DNA of 5,928 bases from Methanosarcinaceae archaeon (GTDB taxonomy: Archaea; Halobacteriota; Methanosarcinia; Methanosarcinales; Methanosarcinaceae): NCBI GenBank assembly GCA_020793555.1, contig DQIO01000173.1:1-5928 (forward strand). The letters run 5' to 3'. Positions 1 through 4,599 of this stretch are shown piece by piece. A program made the position numbers and the translations under genes. The notes below the pieces were generated by a model, which had not been told where the DNA came from, made no database searches, and worked only from the letters and a program-made list of their open reading frames with translations. Every line of letters starts with the position of its first letter. Positions within the stretch are counted from its first letter, which is position 1.

Positions 1-41
1 AAAATTGATCACCTCGGGGGAAAAATTGATCACCTCGGGGG
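1..41 (+). repeat. Exact 21-base in-frame tandem repeat encoding KIDHLGG
   Basis: Bases 1-20 and 22-41 are identical, giving a period of 21 bases, exactly seven codons. A third, diverged unit (GELGGKID) follows to about 63. Identity at the DNA level, including third codon positions, suggests recent duplication or slippage rather than selection on protein alone. The array probably extends left of the window, so copy number cannot be read. Confidence 0.8.
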
Positions 42-189
42 TGAACTTGGTGGTAAAATAGACCAAAATAGAATAGAAATAACATCTGAAATACGTGATA
101 CTAAAGATAATTTAAGATCTCATATTGACGAGAGGATTTCAATGATAGAACTTGATGTAGCACAAATAAAAGCAAAAGTCATGGTCTAA
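1..189 (+). CDS. C-terminal end of a coiled-coil heptad-repeat protein (partial)
   Basis: The reading frame is open from the first base and ends at TAA 187-189, giving 62 visible residues; the start lies outside the window. It opens with two identical heptads KIDHLGG, then GELGGKID, and continues as a charged helix rich in I, E, D, K and R that ends AQIKAKVMV. Isoleucine and leucine sit at positions that would be a and d of a heptad, as expected for a coiled coil, although the paired glycines are unusual for a tight one. No Shine-Dalgarno or internal start argues for a shorter gene. The family cannot be named; similar K-I-D-x-L repeats occur in many unrelated coiled-coil, fibre-like and cytoskeleton-like proteins. 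Function is unknown. Reality of the frame is supported by the exact three-fold repeat period and the clean stop. Confidence 0.65.
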   Translation, partial: KIDHLGGKIDHLGGELGGKIDQNRIEITSEIRDTKDNLRSHIDERISMIELDVAQIKAKVMV

Positions 190-433
190 AATTCATCAAT
201 TCAAACTCAATCTGTTACGTCGACAACTTTTATATCTTGCCTCAACTCCATAAATAGCATCTTTTCTCGCATCAACGAACTCAACCTCGTTAAACCCTCG
301 CGTCAAGATAATTGTAAATGGTGGAACAATACGCCAGTCATCACAACATTCGTGCCTGCAAACAGTCTCACATAGTATCCTCTTCAAATTGATTGGTAAT
401 TCCGATAGTCAAACGTTGCGACGGCACACCCAA

Positions 434-450
434 TCGCAGCAGAGCTGCGA
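434..450. terminator. Small perfect hairpin downstream of the Cys-rich gene
   Basis: TCGCAGC (434-440) and GCTGCGA (444-450) form a perfect 7-base stem around a 3-base loop. It sits 24 bases past the stop of the minus-strand gene ending at 474 and is the most GC-rich spot locally. No T-run follows it in the minus direction, so it is a weak terminator by archaeal standards; it could equally be an RNA-stabilising 3' structure. The rest of 190-473 shows no convincing gene, only a 63-codon minus-strand open frame with a TTG start and no ribosome site. Confidence 0.35.
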
Positions 451-473
451 GTTATAACGATTAAGATAAAATA

Positions 474-989
474 TCATGATTTTATCATAAATTCACAATG
501 CTCATCCCCCATACATGATCGACATGGTTGACTGATGCACACATTGGGATTCACTGCATGCACAAGACCTTTCGAAAAATATTTACATAACACTTCTTTT
601 GGGAACGTATCCGGCATAATATTTTCGTAAGGGCATCCAAACACACGCAATACAACATTATTATTTTCCGTGTTCTGTTGTGTTTTAAATCCCCTCAACA
701 TAAAAACAGTTTCAAGTGGCACCACACAAAACGAAGTATCATTTGTGACTTCCATTGTTTCTATGATCCCCTCTCCCTTTTCGAGTCCGACCAAATAAAA
801 TGATTTTTTTATAATATCCATTCCCCCGTCGCCAAAAGTATCAAGCATAAGCGGCAAGAGCCTGTTCATAATTTCTTCATTAAGACGTTGCTCCTTAAAA
901 TCGATCTTTGATGATACTCCGATAAGTTTCCAATTGTTTGCAAACTTGCGATACTTATCGTGTTGCACCCATTTGGACGTATCAACCAT
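474..989 (-). CDS. Cys-rich V4R / ATC-hydrolase-like domain protein
   Basis: This encodes 171 residues with start ATG at 989 and stop TGA at 474. No signal peptide or membrane helix is seen. The C-terminal third carries a dense cysteine pattern: C119 in GCPYEN, C135, then C151, C156, C159 and C165, ending GD-x-x-CEF-x-I. That ending is typical of V4R (4-vinyl reductase-like small-molecule-binding) domains and of the related-looking L-2-amino-thiazoline-4-carboxylate hydrolase-like family; the CPY motif about 40 residues earlier fits the latter slightly better. Such domains are known as ligand or metal sensors, for example in the methanogen regulator MsvR, but no DNA-binding domain is present here. 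The gene lies 20 bases after a small membrane-protein gene and is probably co-transcribed with it. A redox- or metal-sensing role is inference. The start is the first ATG after that gene; only a weak GGGATTG precedes it. Confidence 0.75.
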   Translation of the reverse strand: MVDTSKWVQHDKYRKFANNWKLIGVSSKIDFKEQRLNEEIMNRLLPLMLDTFGDGGMDIIKKSFYLVGLEKGEGIIETMEVTNDTSFCVVPLETVFMLRGFKTQQNTENNNVVLRVFGCPYENIMPDTFPKEVLCKYFSKGLVHAVNPNVCISQPCRSCMGDEHCEFMIKS

Positions 990-1009
990 TGTTTCAATCC
1001 CGTGTAATA

Positions 1010-1282
1010 TTATCTAATTGCCGAATAGAGCATTATCAAAATACCCGGGATCTCAATTCCCAAAGCAATGACCTTTGCTGCCTCAACACTAATGTAATCA
1101 ATAAGAATAATCCCAGCCAGCGTATCAAAATTGCTGCCAAATATCATAATAAACAAACCTATTGCAAGATATAACAGGTTTTTTTGTTTTGTCCTCTTAT
1201 ATGCCTCATATATAAAAATAATAAAAGTACCGCCTAATAGATATACTATTACTGCAAGAATAGCTTCAAAGTTTGTTACCAT
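1010..1282 (-). CDS. Small three-helix membrane protein
   Basis: This encodes 90 residues, start ATG 1282, stop TAA 1010. Hydrophobic segments fall at about residues 7-26, 36-60 and 68-88. The loop 27-35 (YEAYKRTKQK) is strongly positive, which by the positive-inside rule puts it in the cytoplasm and the N-terminus outside. The second segment is interrupted by GSNFDT, the third by a conserved-looking GIEIPG. It resembles the small three-helix proteins that often sit next to regulators in methanogens and haloarchaea (the DUF7521-like type), but I cannot confirm the family. It is first in a two-gene unit with the Cys-rich V4R-like protein, suggesting a membrane partner for that protein (inference). 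Leader is very short, so initiation may be leaderless or rely on GGGG about 11 bases upstream. Confidence 0.75.
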   Translation of the reverse strand: MVTNFEAILAVIVYLLGGTFIIFIYEAYKRTKQKNLLYLAIGLFIMIFGSNFDTLAGIILIDYISVEAAKVIALGIEIPGILIMLYSAIR

Positions 1283-1305
1283 ACCAATGCCCCGTGATGA
1301 TTATT

Positions 1306-1319
1306 GATTATAATATACC
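1306..1319 (-). promoter_or_regulatory. TATA box for the membrane/Cys-rich gene pair
   Basis: Read on the minus strand this is GGTATATTATAATC, centred about 31 bases before the ATG at 1282. With the usual archaeal spacing of about 25 bases, transcription would begin around 1287, leaving a leader of only about five bases. The position fits, but no upstream purine-rich BRE is clear. Confidence 0.45.
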
Positions 1320-1371
1320 TTATTATGTGCTCTGTATTTATCTGCGGTTCGCCGGTAGCCTTTGCATAATT

Positions 1372-1452
1372 TCATAAAAATGTATCTTGCAACCGACGGT
1401 GATAATTAATGGAAAGAGATAACAAAAACTGTATATGAGTATATATTCTCAT
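1372..1452 (-). CDS. Possible 26-residue micro-protein or leader peptide
   Basis: On the minus strand GGAGGT (1465-1460) stands six bases before ATG 1452, the best Shine-Dalgarno match in the window. The frame runs 26 codons to TGA at 1372. The peptide begins MRIYTHIQFLLSLSI, with a hydrophobic middle, and ends with a basic NYHRRLQ segment. It is too short for a full membrane domain but could lie on or insert in the membrane. A TATA-like box at 1501-1509 would start transcription near 1480, consistent with this start. The open frame continues upstream to 1560, but that longer version has no ribosome site and would overlap the promoter, so the short start is preferred. It lies 90 bases upstream of the membrane/Cys-rich gene pair on the same strand, so it might be a translated leader of that unit. 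No homologue is recognised. Confidence 0.4.
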   Translation of the reverse strand: MRIYTHIQFLLSLSINYHRRLQDTFL

Positions 1453-1453
1453 A
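1434..1453. promoter_or_regulatory. 20-base imperfect dyad over the 26-codon ORF start
   Basis: TATGAG (1434-1439) and CTCATA (1448-1453) are perfect inverted arms; the ATATAT centre is self-complementary, so 18 of 20 positions are symmetric. It covers the first codons of the 26-codon ORF. It could be an operator or, on either strand, a TATA-rich promoter core. Confidence 0.35.
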
Positions 1454-1469
1454 GATTGACCTCCAATCT
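1453..1469 (-). promoter_or_regulatory. Hairpin holding the Shine-Dalgarno of the 26-codon ORF
   Basis: AGATTG and CAATCT form a perfect 6-base stem around loop GAGGT (minus-strand sense). The last G of the left stem plus the loop make the GGAGGT ribosome site, and the start codon follows the stem directly. In RNA this could partly hide or present the ribosome site, a layout seen in translational control elements. The hairpin is seen; the control role is inference. Confidence 0.45.
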
Positions 1470-1486
1470 TTTTGAATATACAAAGT

Positions 1487-1498
1487 AATACACGTATT
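1487..1498. promoter_or_regulatory. 12-base dyad near the predicted minus-strand start site
   Basis: AATAC (1487-1491) and GTATT (1494-1498) are inverted around AC. The dyad lies just inside the TATA-like box at 1501-1509 and close to the start site expected near 1480, where archaeal repressors commonly bind. The short arms make chance a real alternative in AT-rich DNA. Confidence 0.3.
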
Positions 1499-1500
1499 GG

Positions 1501-1513
1501 CCATATAAATAAA
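1501..1513 (-). promoter_or_regulatory. TATA-like box for the 26-codon ORF
   Basis: Read on the minus strand this is TTTATTTATATGG. Its core centre near 1505 would place the start site near 1480, about 28 bases before ATG 1452 and upstream of the GGAGGT. A second TATA-like stretch (GTATATTC, 1481-1474) would instead give a leaderless message starting at the ATG. Confidence 0.4.
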
Positions 1514-1526
1514 TGTGTGCACACAT
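1513..1526. promoter_or_regulatory. Perfect 14-base palindrome ATGTGTGCACACAT
   Basis: The sequence is its own reverse complement across all 14 bases. It abuts the upstream edge of the minus-strand TATA-like box at 1501-1513, in the BRE/activator position, and lies about 85 bases before elp3 on the other strand. A dimeric regulator site is the obvious reading; no protein can be assigned. Confidence 0.45.
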
Positions 1527-1576
1527 AACTCTTGAACCTTTGGCACCTGTATTTGACCATACTCGCTTCGCGTAAA

Positions 1577-1590
1577 ATTTAATTATATAC
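1577..1590 (+). promoter_or_regulatory. elp3 TATA box, probably giving a leaderless mRNA
   Basis: ATTTAATTATATAC lies with its core (1581-1589) centred about 25 bases before ATG 1610. At normal archaeal spacing transcription would start at or within a base or two of the ATG. Consistently, no Shine-Dalgarno is present before the start (TAATCACTGAAA). A short CGC-TTC-GCG hairpin sits just upstream at 1564-1572. Confidence 0.6.
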
Positions 1591-1609
1591 AAATTATTAA
1601 TCACTGAAA

Positions 1610-3262
1610 ATGACAAAAACAAACACGGACGATCTAAAATTCAAATCCGCATGCAGGGAACTTCTGGATATGGTGCTTGATGGCACGATCACAGATGATT
1701 TGCAATTGGGCATCCAGAAAAAGAAGATAAGCGGACGCTATAAACTATCCACCTTACCAAAGAATGCAGACATAATAATGGCAGGAACCGATGAAGAACA
1801 AAAGCAGGTAAAAGAAACTCTTCGCCGAAAACCCATACGCACCATTTCCGGTGTTGCAGTGGTCGCTGCAATGACATCTCCTGCACCTTGTCCGCATGGG
1901 ATATGTATACCATGTCCCGGTGGACCCGATTCTTCATTTGCATCACCACAAAGTTATATGGGTCGTGAACCTGCAACCATGCGCGCGATCCAGAATGATT
2001 ATGACCCATACAAACAGGTGACCTCACGTCTTACGCAATTAAAAACGATCGGGCACGAAATCGACAAGGTAGAACTGATTGTTATGGGGGGCACATTCTC
2101 GGCACGCTCACTTGATTATCAGGAATGGTTCACAAAACGATGTCTTGAAGCAATGAATGATTTTTATGGTACAGAATGGCGGAGTAATATTCACAACATA
2201 GGCACAAAATATCCGTATGTCACGGTTGAAGATGTGCAAAAAACCAATGAGACCGCAAAGATCAGAAACACAGGGATTACCTTTGAAACACGGCCTGACT
2301 GGGCAAGAGAGGAACATGTTGACAGAATGCTGTTTCTTGGTGCAACAAAGGTTGAGATTGGCGTGCAGAGTGTATATGACTTTGTACTATCTAGAATAGA
2401 GCGAGGGCACACTGTCAATGATACCGTAGAAGCCAACCGTATTCTCCGCGATAGTGGTTTAAAAGTGGGATTTCACATGATGCCACAGTTGCCTGGTGTG
2501 GATGCAGAACGGGATTTGAGAGGGTTTAAGAAACTGTTTACAGATCCACGTTTCATGCCGGATTATTTGAAGATATATCCCACACTTGTGACCGAAGGCA
2601 CACGCCTCTATGATATGTGGAAACGAGGTGAATACAAGGCACATGATCACGACGAAACAGTAGACCTTATTGCAGATATGAAATCAATATTGCCGAAATG
2701 GGTTCGCTTGCAGCGAATTCAGCGCGACATTCCGGCGCAACAGATATTTTGCGGCGTTACTAAGAGTAACATACGTCAGATTGCGGAAAAAAGATTACAT
2801 CAACGGGGCGGACGGTGTCGTTGTATCCGATGTCGTGAGGTCGGCCACAATATATTGAAGGGCATAAAACCAAATGCAGACGACATCGAACTTACGATAG
2901 AGTCATACAATTCATGCGGCGGTATTGAATATTTTATCTCATTTGAGGACGTGAAACAGGACATACTTATCGGATTCTTGCGCCTGCGATTTCCCGACGC
3001 GCCACATAGAAGTGAACTTGATGGTGCTGCACTTGTTAGAGAATTACATGTATATGGATCAGTGGTGCCGATTGGAGGTAGTGCAAAAGGAATGGATTGG
3101 CAGCATCGCGGATATGGTGCAGAACTTCTTTTGTATGCAGAGCAACTCGCATGTGATGATGGATACCGAAAACTATCAATTATAAGTGGAATTGGAGTTC
3201 GGGAATACTATCGTAAACTTGGATACACACGCGATGGTCCATATATGTCAAAAATTATATGA
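1610..3262 (+). CDS. elp3: Elp3-type tRNA uridine(34) acetyltransferase/radical SAM enzyme
   Basis: This encodes 550 residues, a full-length archaeal-type Elp3. The family adds an acetyl-CoA-derived carboxymethyl group to U34 at the tRNA wobble position, using a radical-SAM iron-sulphur cluster and a GNAT domain on one chain; archaea lack the other Elongator subunits. Visible parts: a basic N-terminal tRNA-binding region (37-50); cluster cysteines C94, C99 and C102 in CPHGICIPCPGG; SAM-core motifs MGGTFSA (159-165), TFETRPD (224-230) and EIGVQS (249-254); a Cys-rich, probably zinc-binding linker (C403, C405, C408); and the GNAT part with ELHVYG (478-483), the acetyl-CoA loop QHRGYG (498-503) and SGIGVREYYRKLGY (526-539). 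No core motif is missing. One oddity is Pro rather than an aromatic residue just before C102. Transcription is probably leaderless and the gene appears monocistronic. Confidence 0.96.
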   Translation: MTKTNTDDLKFKSACRELLDMVLDGTITDDLQLGIQKKKISGRYKLSTLPKNADIIMAGTDEEQKQVKETLRRKPIRTISGVAVVAAMTSPAPCPHGICIPCPGGPDSSFASPQSYMGREPATMRAIQNDYDPYKQVTSRLTQLKTIGHEIDKVELIVMGGTFSARSLDYQEWFTKRCLEAMNDFYGTEWRSNIHNIGTKYPYVTVEDVQKTNETAKIRNTGITFETRPDWAREEHVDRMLFLGATKVEIGVQSVYDFVLSRIERGHTVNDTVEANRILRDSGLKVGFHMMPQLPGVDAERDLRGFKKLFTDPRFMPDYLKIYPTLVTEGTRLYDMWKRGEYKAHDHDETVDLIADMKSILPKWVRLQRIQRDIPAQQIFCGVTKSNIRQIAEKRLHQRGGRCRCIRCREVGHNILKGIKPNADDIELTIESYNSCGGIEYFISFEDVKQDILIGFLRLRFPDAPHRSELDGAALVRELHVYGSVVPIGGSAKGMDWQHRGYGAELLLYAEQLACDDGYRKLSIISGIGVREYYRKLGYTRDGPYMSKII

Positions 3263-3307
3263 GTTCAATGGGTGTCAATGTTGTAAGTGGGGTGTCGAAG
3301 TAATTTT

Positions 3308-3348
3308 AACGATGATTTCGAACGATGATTTTTACCTAAATCATCATT
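3308..3348. terminator. Convergent terminator-like hairpin with duplicated left arm
   Basis: AACGATGATTT occurs twice (3308-3318 and 3321-3331, period 13), and AAATCATCATT (3338-3348) can pair with either copy with one mismatch, which is a G-U pair in the minus-strand transcript. The near hairpin has an 11-base stem and 6-base loop TTACCT. It lies between convergent elp3 and the roadblock gene and overlaps the latter's stop at 3344. T-rich stretches on both sides suit bidirectional termination. Either mutually exclusive hairpin could form. Confidence 0.5.
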
Positions 3349-3709
3349 CAAAATATAATTTTACGACCTCTGCTGTTTTGCTAATCTTGTCACAACATAA
3401 CATTGTATCTTTATCAGGTTCTACTAACGCAGTAACCATTACTTTTGATCCGGCACAAACTGTTACCATCTTTGTACCATCATCGTTTTCGATTATTAAT
3501 CGATTTATTGATTTTTTTCCTACCGCTTGCATGGCCAATATTGCGGAATTGCGAACAACGGAAGTCATAGATGCAATCGTTTCAGCATTCAAATTGCTGT
3601 CCAGATCTGATGTTACAAGTATCCCATCATTTGATATAATCGCAGATGACTCCACATTCGAATCTGTTTTTAGATCAGCCAGTGCATTTTTTAATATATC
3701 GATTGTCAT
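3344..3709 (-). CDS. Stand-alone roadblock/LC7 domain protein
   Basis: This encodes 121 residues, start ATG 3709, stop TGA 3344; in-frame stops directly upstream fix the start. The whole chain fits one roadblock/LC7 (MglB-like) fold: N-terminal helix 2-14, strand pair SAIISNDGILVTSD (22-35), long helix 42-63 (AETIASMTSVVRNSAILAM), then strands at about 69-75, 80-85 and 90-96 and a C-terminal helix from about 103. Known members are small dimeric cytoplasmic proteins that bind and often activate small Ras-like GTPases such as MglA, or serve as signalling scaffolds. No GTPase is in this window; the nearest P-loop protein is the ParA-like ATPase at 4600. C105-C106 form an unusual vicinal pair. 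It is divergent from the winged-helix gene and shares its control region. The fold call is firm; the partner is unknown. Confidence 0.85.
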   Translation of the reverse strand: MTIDILKNALADLKTDSNVESSAIISNDGILVTSDLDSNLNAETIASMTSVVRNSAILAMQAVGKKSINRLIIENDDGTKMVTVCAGSKVMVTALVEPDKDTMLCCDKISKTAEVVKLYFE

Positions 3710-3728
3710 TTTTTATCATAACCCATTA

Positions 3729-3751
3729 CTGTGTCAACTGGGTAGTCACAG
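3729..3751 (-). promoter_or_regulatory. Leader hairpin upstream of the roadblock gene
   Basis: CTGTG (3729-3733) and ACT (3737-3739) pair with AGT (3744-3746) and CACAG (3747-3751): an 8-base stem with a 3-base bulge and 4-base loop. It lies 20 bases before the roadblock start, inside the probable leader. A weak ribosome-site-like GGTTATGAT lies between it and the ATG. It could tune translation or mRNA stability; this is inference. Confidence 0.3.
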
Positions 3752-3784
3752 CTCATCCCCTGCACGATTTAGGTATACAATTGC

Positions 3785-3893
3785 ATTACACATATACACA
3801 TAGATGGTATATAACACTGTTGAATTCGATAATTTTATATTAACTTCTTTTGACTGAAAACGTTTTATGCAAAGCTACTCGTATATGTGTAAT
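3785..3893. promoter_or_regulatory. Divergent control region with perfect 13-base inverted repeat
   Basis: ATTACACATATAC (3785-3797) recurs exactly, inverted, as GTATATGTGTAAT (3881-3893), 83 bases apart. Read in the direction of each divergent gene, both copies are GTATATGTGTAAT and follow a TATA-like box (TTATATACC, 3815-3807, for roadblock; GTTTTATGC, 3862-3870, for the winged helix) by nearly equal spacings of 9 and 10 bases. They may be operators at the start sites, or the GTATATG core may itself be the TATA box of each gene. Part of the left copy is also tandemly repeated (ACACATAT, ACACATAG, 3788-3803). The neighbouring winged-helix protein is the natural candidate to bind here. Confidence 0.55.
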
Positions 3894-3928
3894 ACAGAAC
3901 TTGCCATGTACAATCAACATCATACATC

Positions 3929-3933
3929 GAGGT
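3929..3933 (+). promoter_or_regulatory. Ribosome binding site of the winged-helix gene
   Basis: GAGGT ends four bases before ATG 3938 and fixes this start. Together with a leader of some 30-50 bases, it shows that this gene uses a Shine-Dalgarno, unlike elp3. Confidence 0.6.
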
Positions 3934-3937
3934 AATA

Positions 3938-4300
3938 ATGTCCGAATCTATAACTCTTGACAACATATACCAGAAATTAAAACGGATTGATGATAAGTTA
4001 GATCAACTTATACAAGAGAAAACAACAAATATTATCGATCCAAACATGTTGGATTCACTGGATGTTATGACATTATTATCACTTCCTGACCACCTGCGCA
4101 CCAGTGCACTTACTCTCTTTGAACTAAAGGAGGCTACTGCAGACGAGGTTTCAGAAGTGACTAATAAAGAACGTGCAGTGGAGAGCAATTATCTTAATCA
4201 ACTTGTTCGGATGGGACATGTTGAAAAATTTAGGAATGGAAGGAAAGTATATTTCAGAATCAATGAAAAGTCAAATATCAACAGGAGCAACTTAAGTTAA
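3938..4300 (+). CDS. Winged-helix transcription regulator with N-terminal coiled coil
   Basis: This encodes 120 residues, start ATG 3938, stop TAA 4298-4300. Residues 8-28 (NIYQKLKRIDDKLDQLI) form a short amphipathic coiled coil suited to dimerisation. Residues about 44-108 form an ArsR/MarR-like winged helix: helix DHLRTSALTLFEL, turn and helix ATADEVSEVT, recognition helix about 78-92 (KERAVESNYLNQLVRMG), then the wing VEKFRNGRKVYFRI. A polar tail of 12 residues follows. No metal- or ligand-binding motif is seen. It is divergent from the roadblock gene and precedes a ParA-like ATPase by 299 bases on the same strand. This recalls archaeal partition loci such as pNOB8, where a winged-helix protein (AspA) works with ParA, but no ParB/adaptor gene is present. 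It may regulate its own divergent promoter (inference). An AACTTAAGTT palindrome covers the stop. Confidence 0.85.
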   Translation: MSESITLDNIYQKLKRIDDKLDQLIQEKTTNIIDPNMLDSLDVMTLLSLPDHLRTSALTLFELKEATADEVSEVTNKERAVESNYLNQLVRMGHVEKFRNGRKVYFRINEKSNINRSNLS

Positions 4301-4354
4301 AAACCAAACAATATTAACTAATAAAATGCAAATTCCAGCAAGTGACAAGTAATA

Positions 4355-4420
4355 AACCACGAAGAGCATAGAGAGTAAAATCTGACACAAGATCTGTGTT
4401 TCTCTGTGCCTCTTGTGGTT
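4355..4420. repeat. Intergenic hairpin repeat of the AACCACGAAGAG type
   Basis: The arms 4355-4374 and 4401-4420 pair over 20 positions with 15 Watson-Crick pairs, three G-U pairs and two mismatches in plus-strand RNA. The loop holds a second hairpin ACACA-AGATC-TGTGT (4385-4399). Such AACCACgaAGAgcAcagAGa elements are dispersed in many archaeal and bacterial genomes; this resemblance is from memory. It sits between the winged-helix gene and the ParA-like gene and may end the first transcript or be a mobile-derived repeat. The remainder of the 299-base gap is AT-rich and holds only the ParA promoter. Confidence 0.6.
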
Positions 4421-4528
4421 AAATTACAGTTGTCGAAAGATCAAAGTGTTAAGATATTAGTATCAAATATTAGGTTCTTGGTTATAAGTCAAATTCATTT
4501 GATGTTTGATAAAATTCACTTATTGAAT

Positions 4529-4545
4529 GGTTATATATATAATAT
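4529..4545 (+). promoter_or_regulatory. TATA box of the ParA-like gene
   Basis: GGTTATATATATAATAT is the strongest TATA stretch in the window. Its centre near 4537 predicts a start near 4562 and a leader of about 38 bases carrying GAGG (4592-4595), four bases before ATG 4600. This means the ATPase can be expressed apart from the winged-helix gene. A small GACA-ATTGA-TGTC dyad (4572-4584) lies in the leader. Confidence 0.6.
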
Positions 4546-4599
4546 GCATCATTAACTATTGAACATTTGTTGACAATTGATGTCTAATTCAGAGGCTAA

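Noticed and set aside
196..387. 63-codon minus-strand frame with C-rich start
   Set aside because: It needs a TTG start, has no ribosome site or promoter, an in-frame stop lies eight codons upstream, and no family is recognised. The adjacent frame shows helix-like text (LTRLSSLMREKMLFMELRQD) broken by stops, so decayed coding DNA is possible but unproven.
1344..1360. CGG-TTCG-CCG hairpin resembling a tRNA T-arm or UUCG tetraloop
   Set aside because: The stem is only three bases and no acceptor, D or anticodon arms surround it, so there is no tRNA.
1453..1560. N-terminal extension of the 26-codon frame to ATG 1560
   Set aside because: The extension has no Shine-Dalgarno and covers the TATA-like box and palindrome; the internal ATG at 1452 has the strong ribosome site.
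3186..3803. 205-codon plus-strand frame over the roadblock gene
   Set aside because: It starts inside elp3 and runs opposite the well-formed roadblock gene; its sequence has no domain and is the antisense shadow.
4355..4420. CRISPR or transposon end
   Set aside because: There is a single hairpin without regular spacers, cas genes or transposase; it fits a dispersed palindromic repeat better.
4572..4584. GACA-ATTGA-TGTC as a ParA operator
   Set aside because: Four-base arms in AT-rich DNA are expected by chance; kept only as a remark under the ParA promoter.
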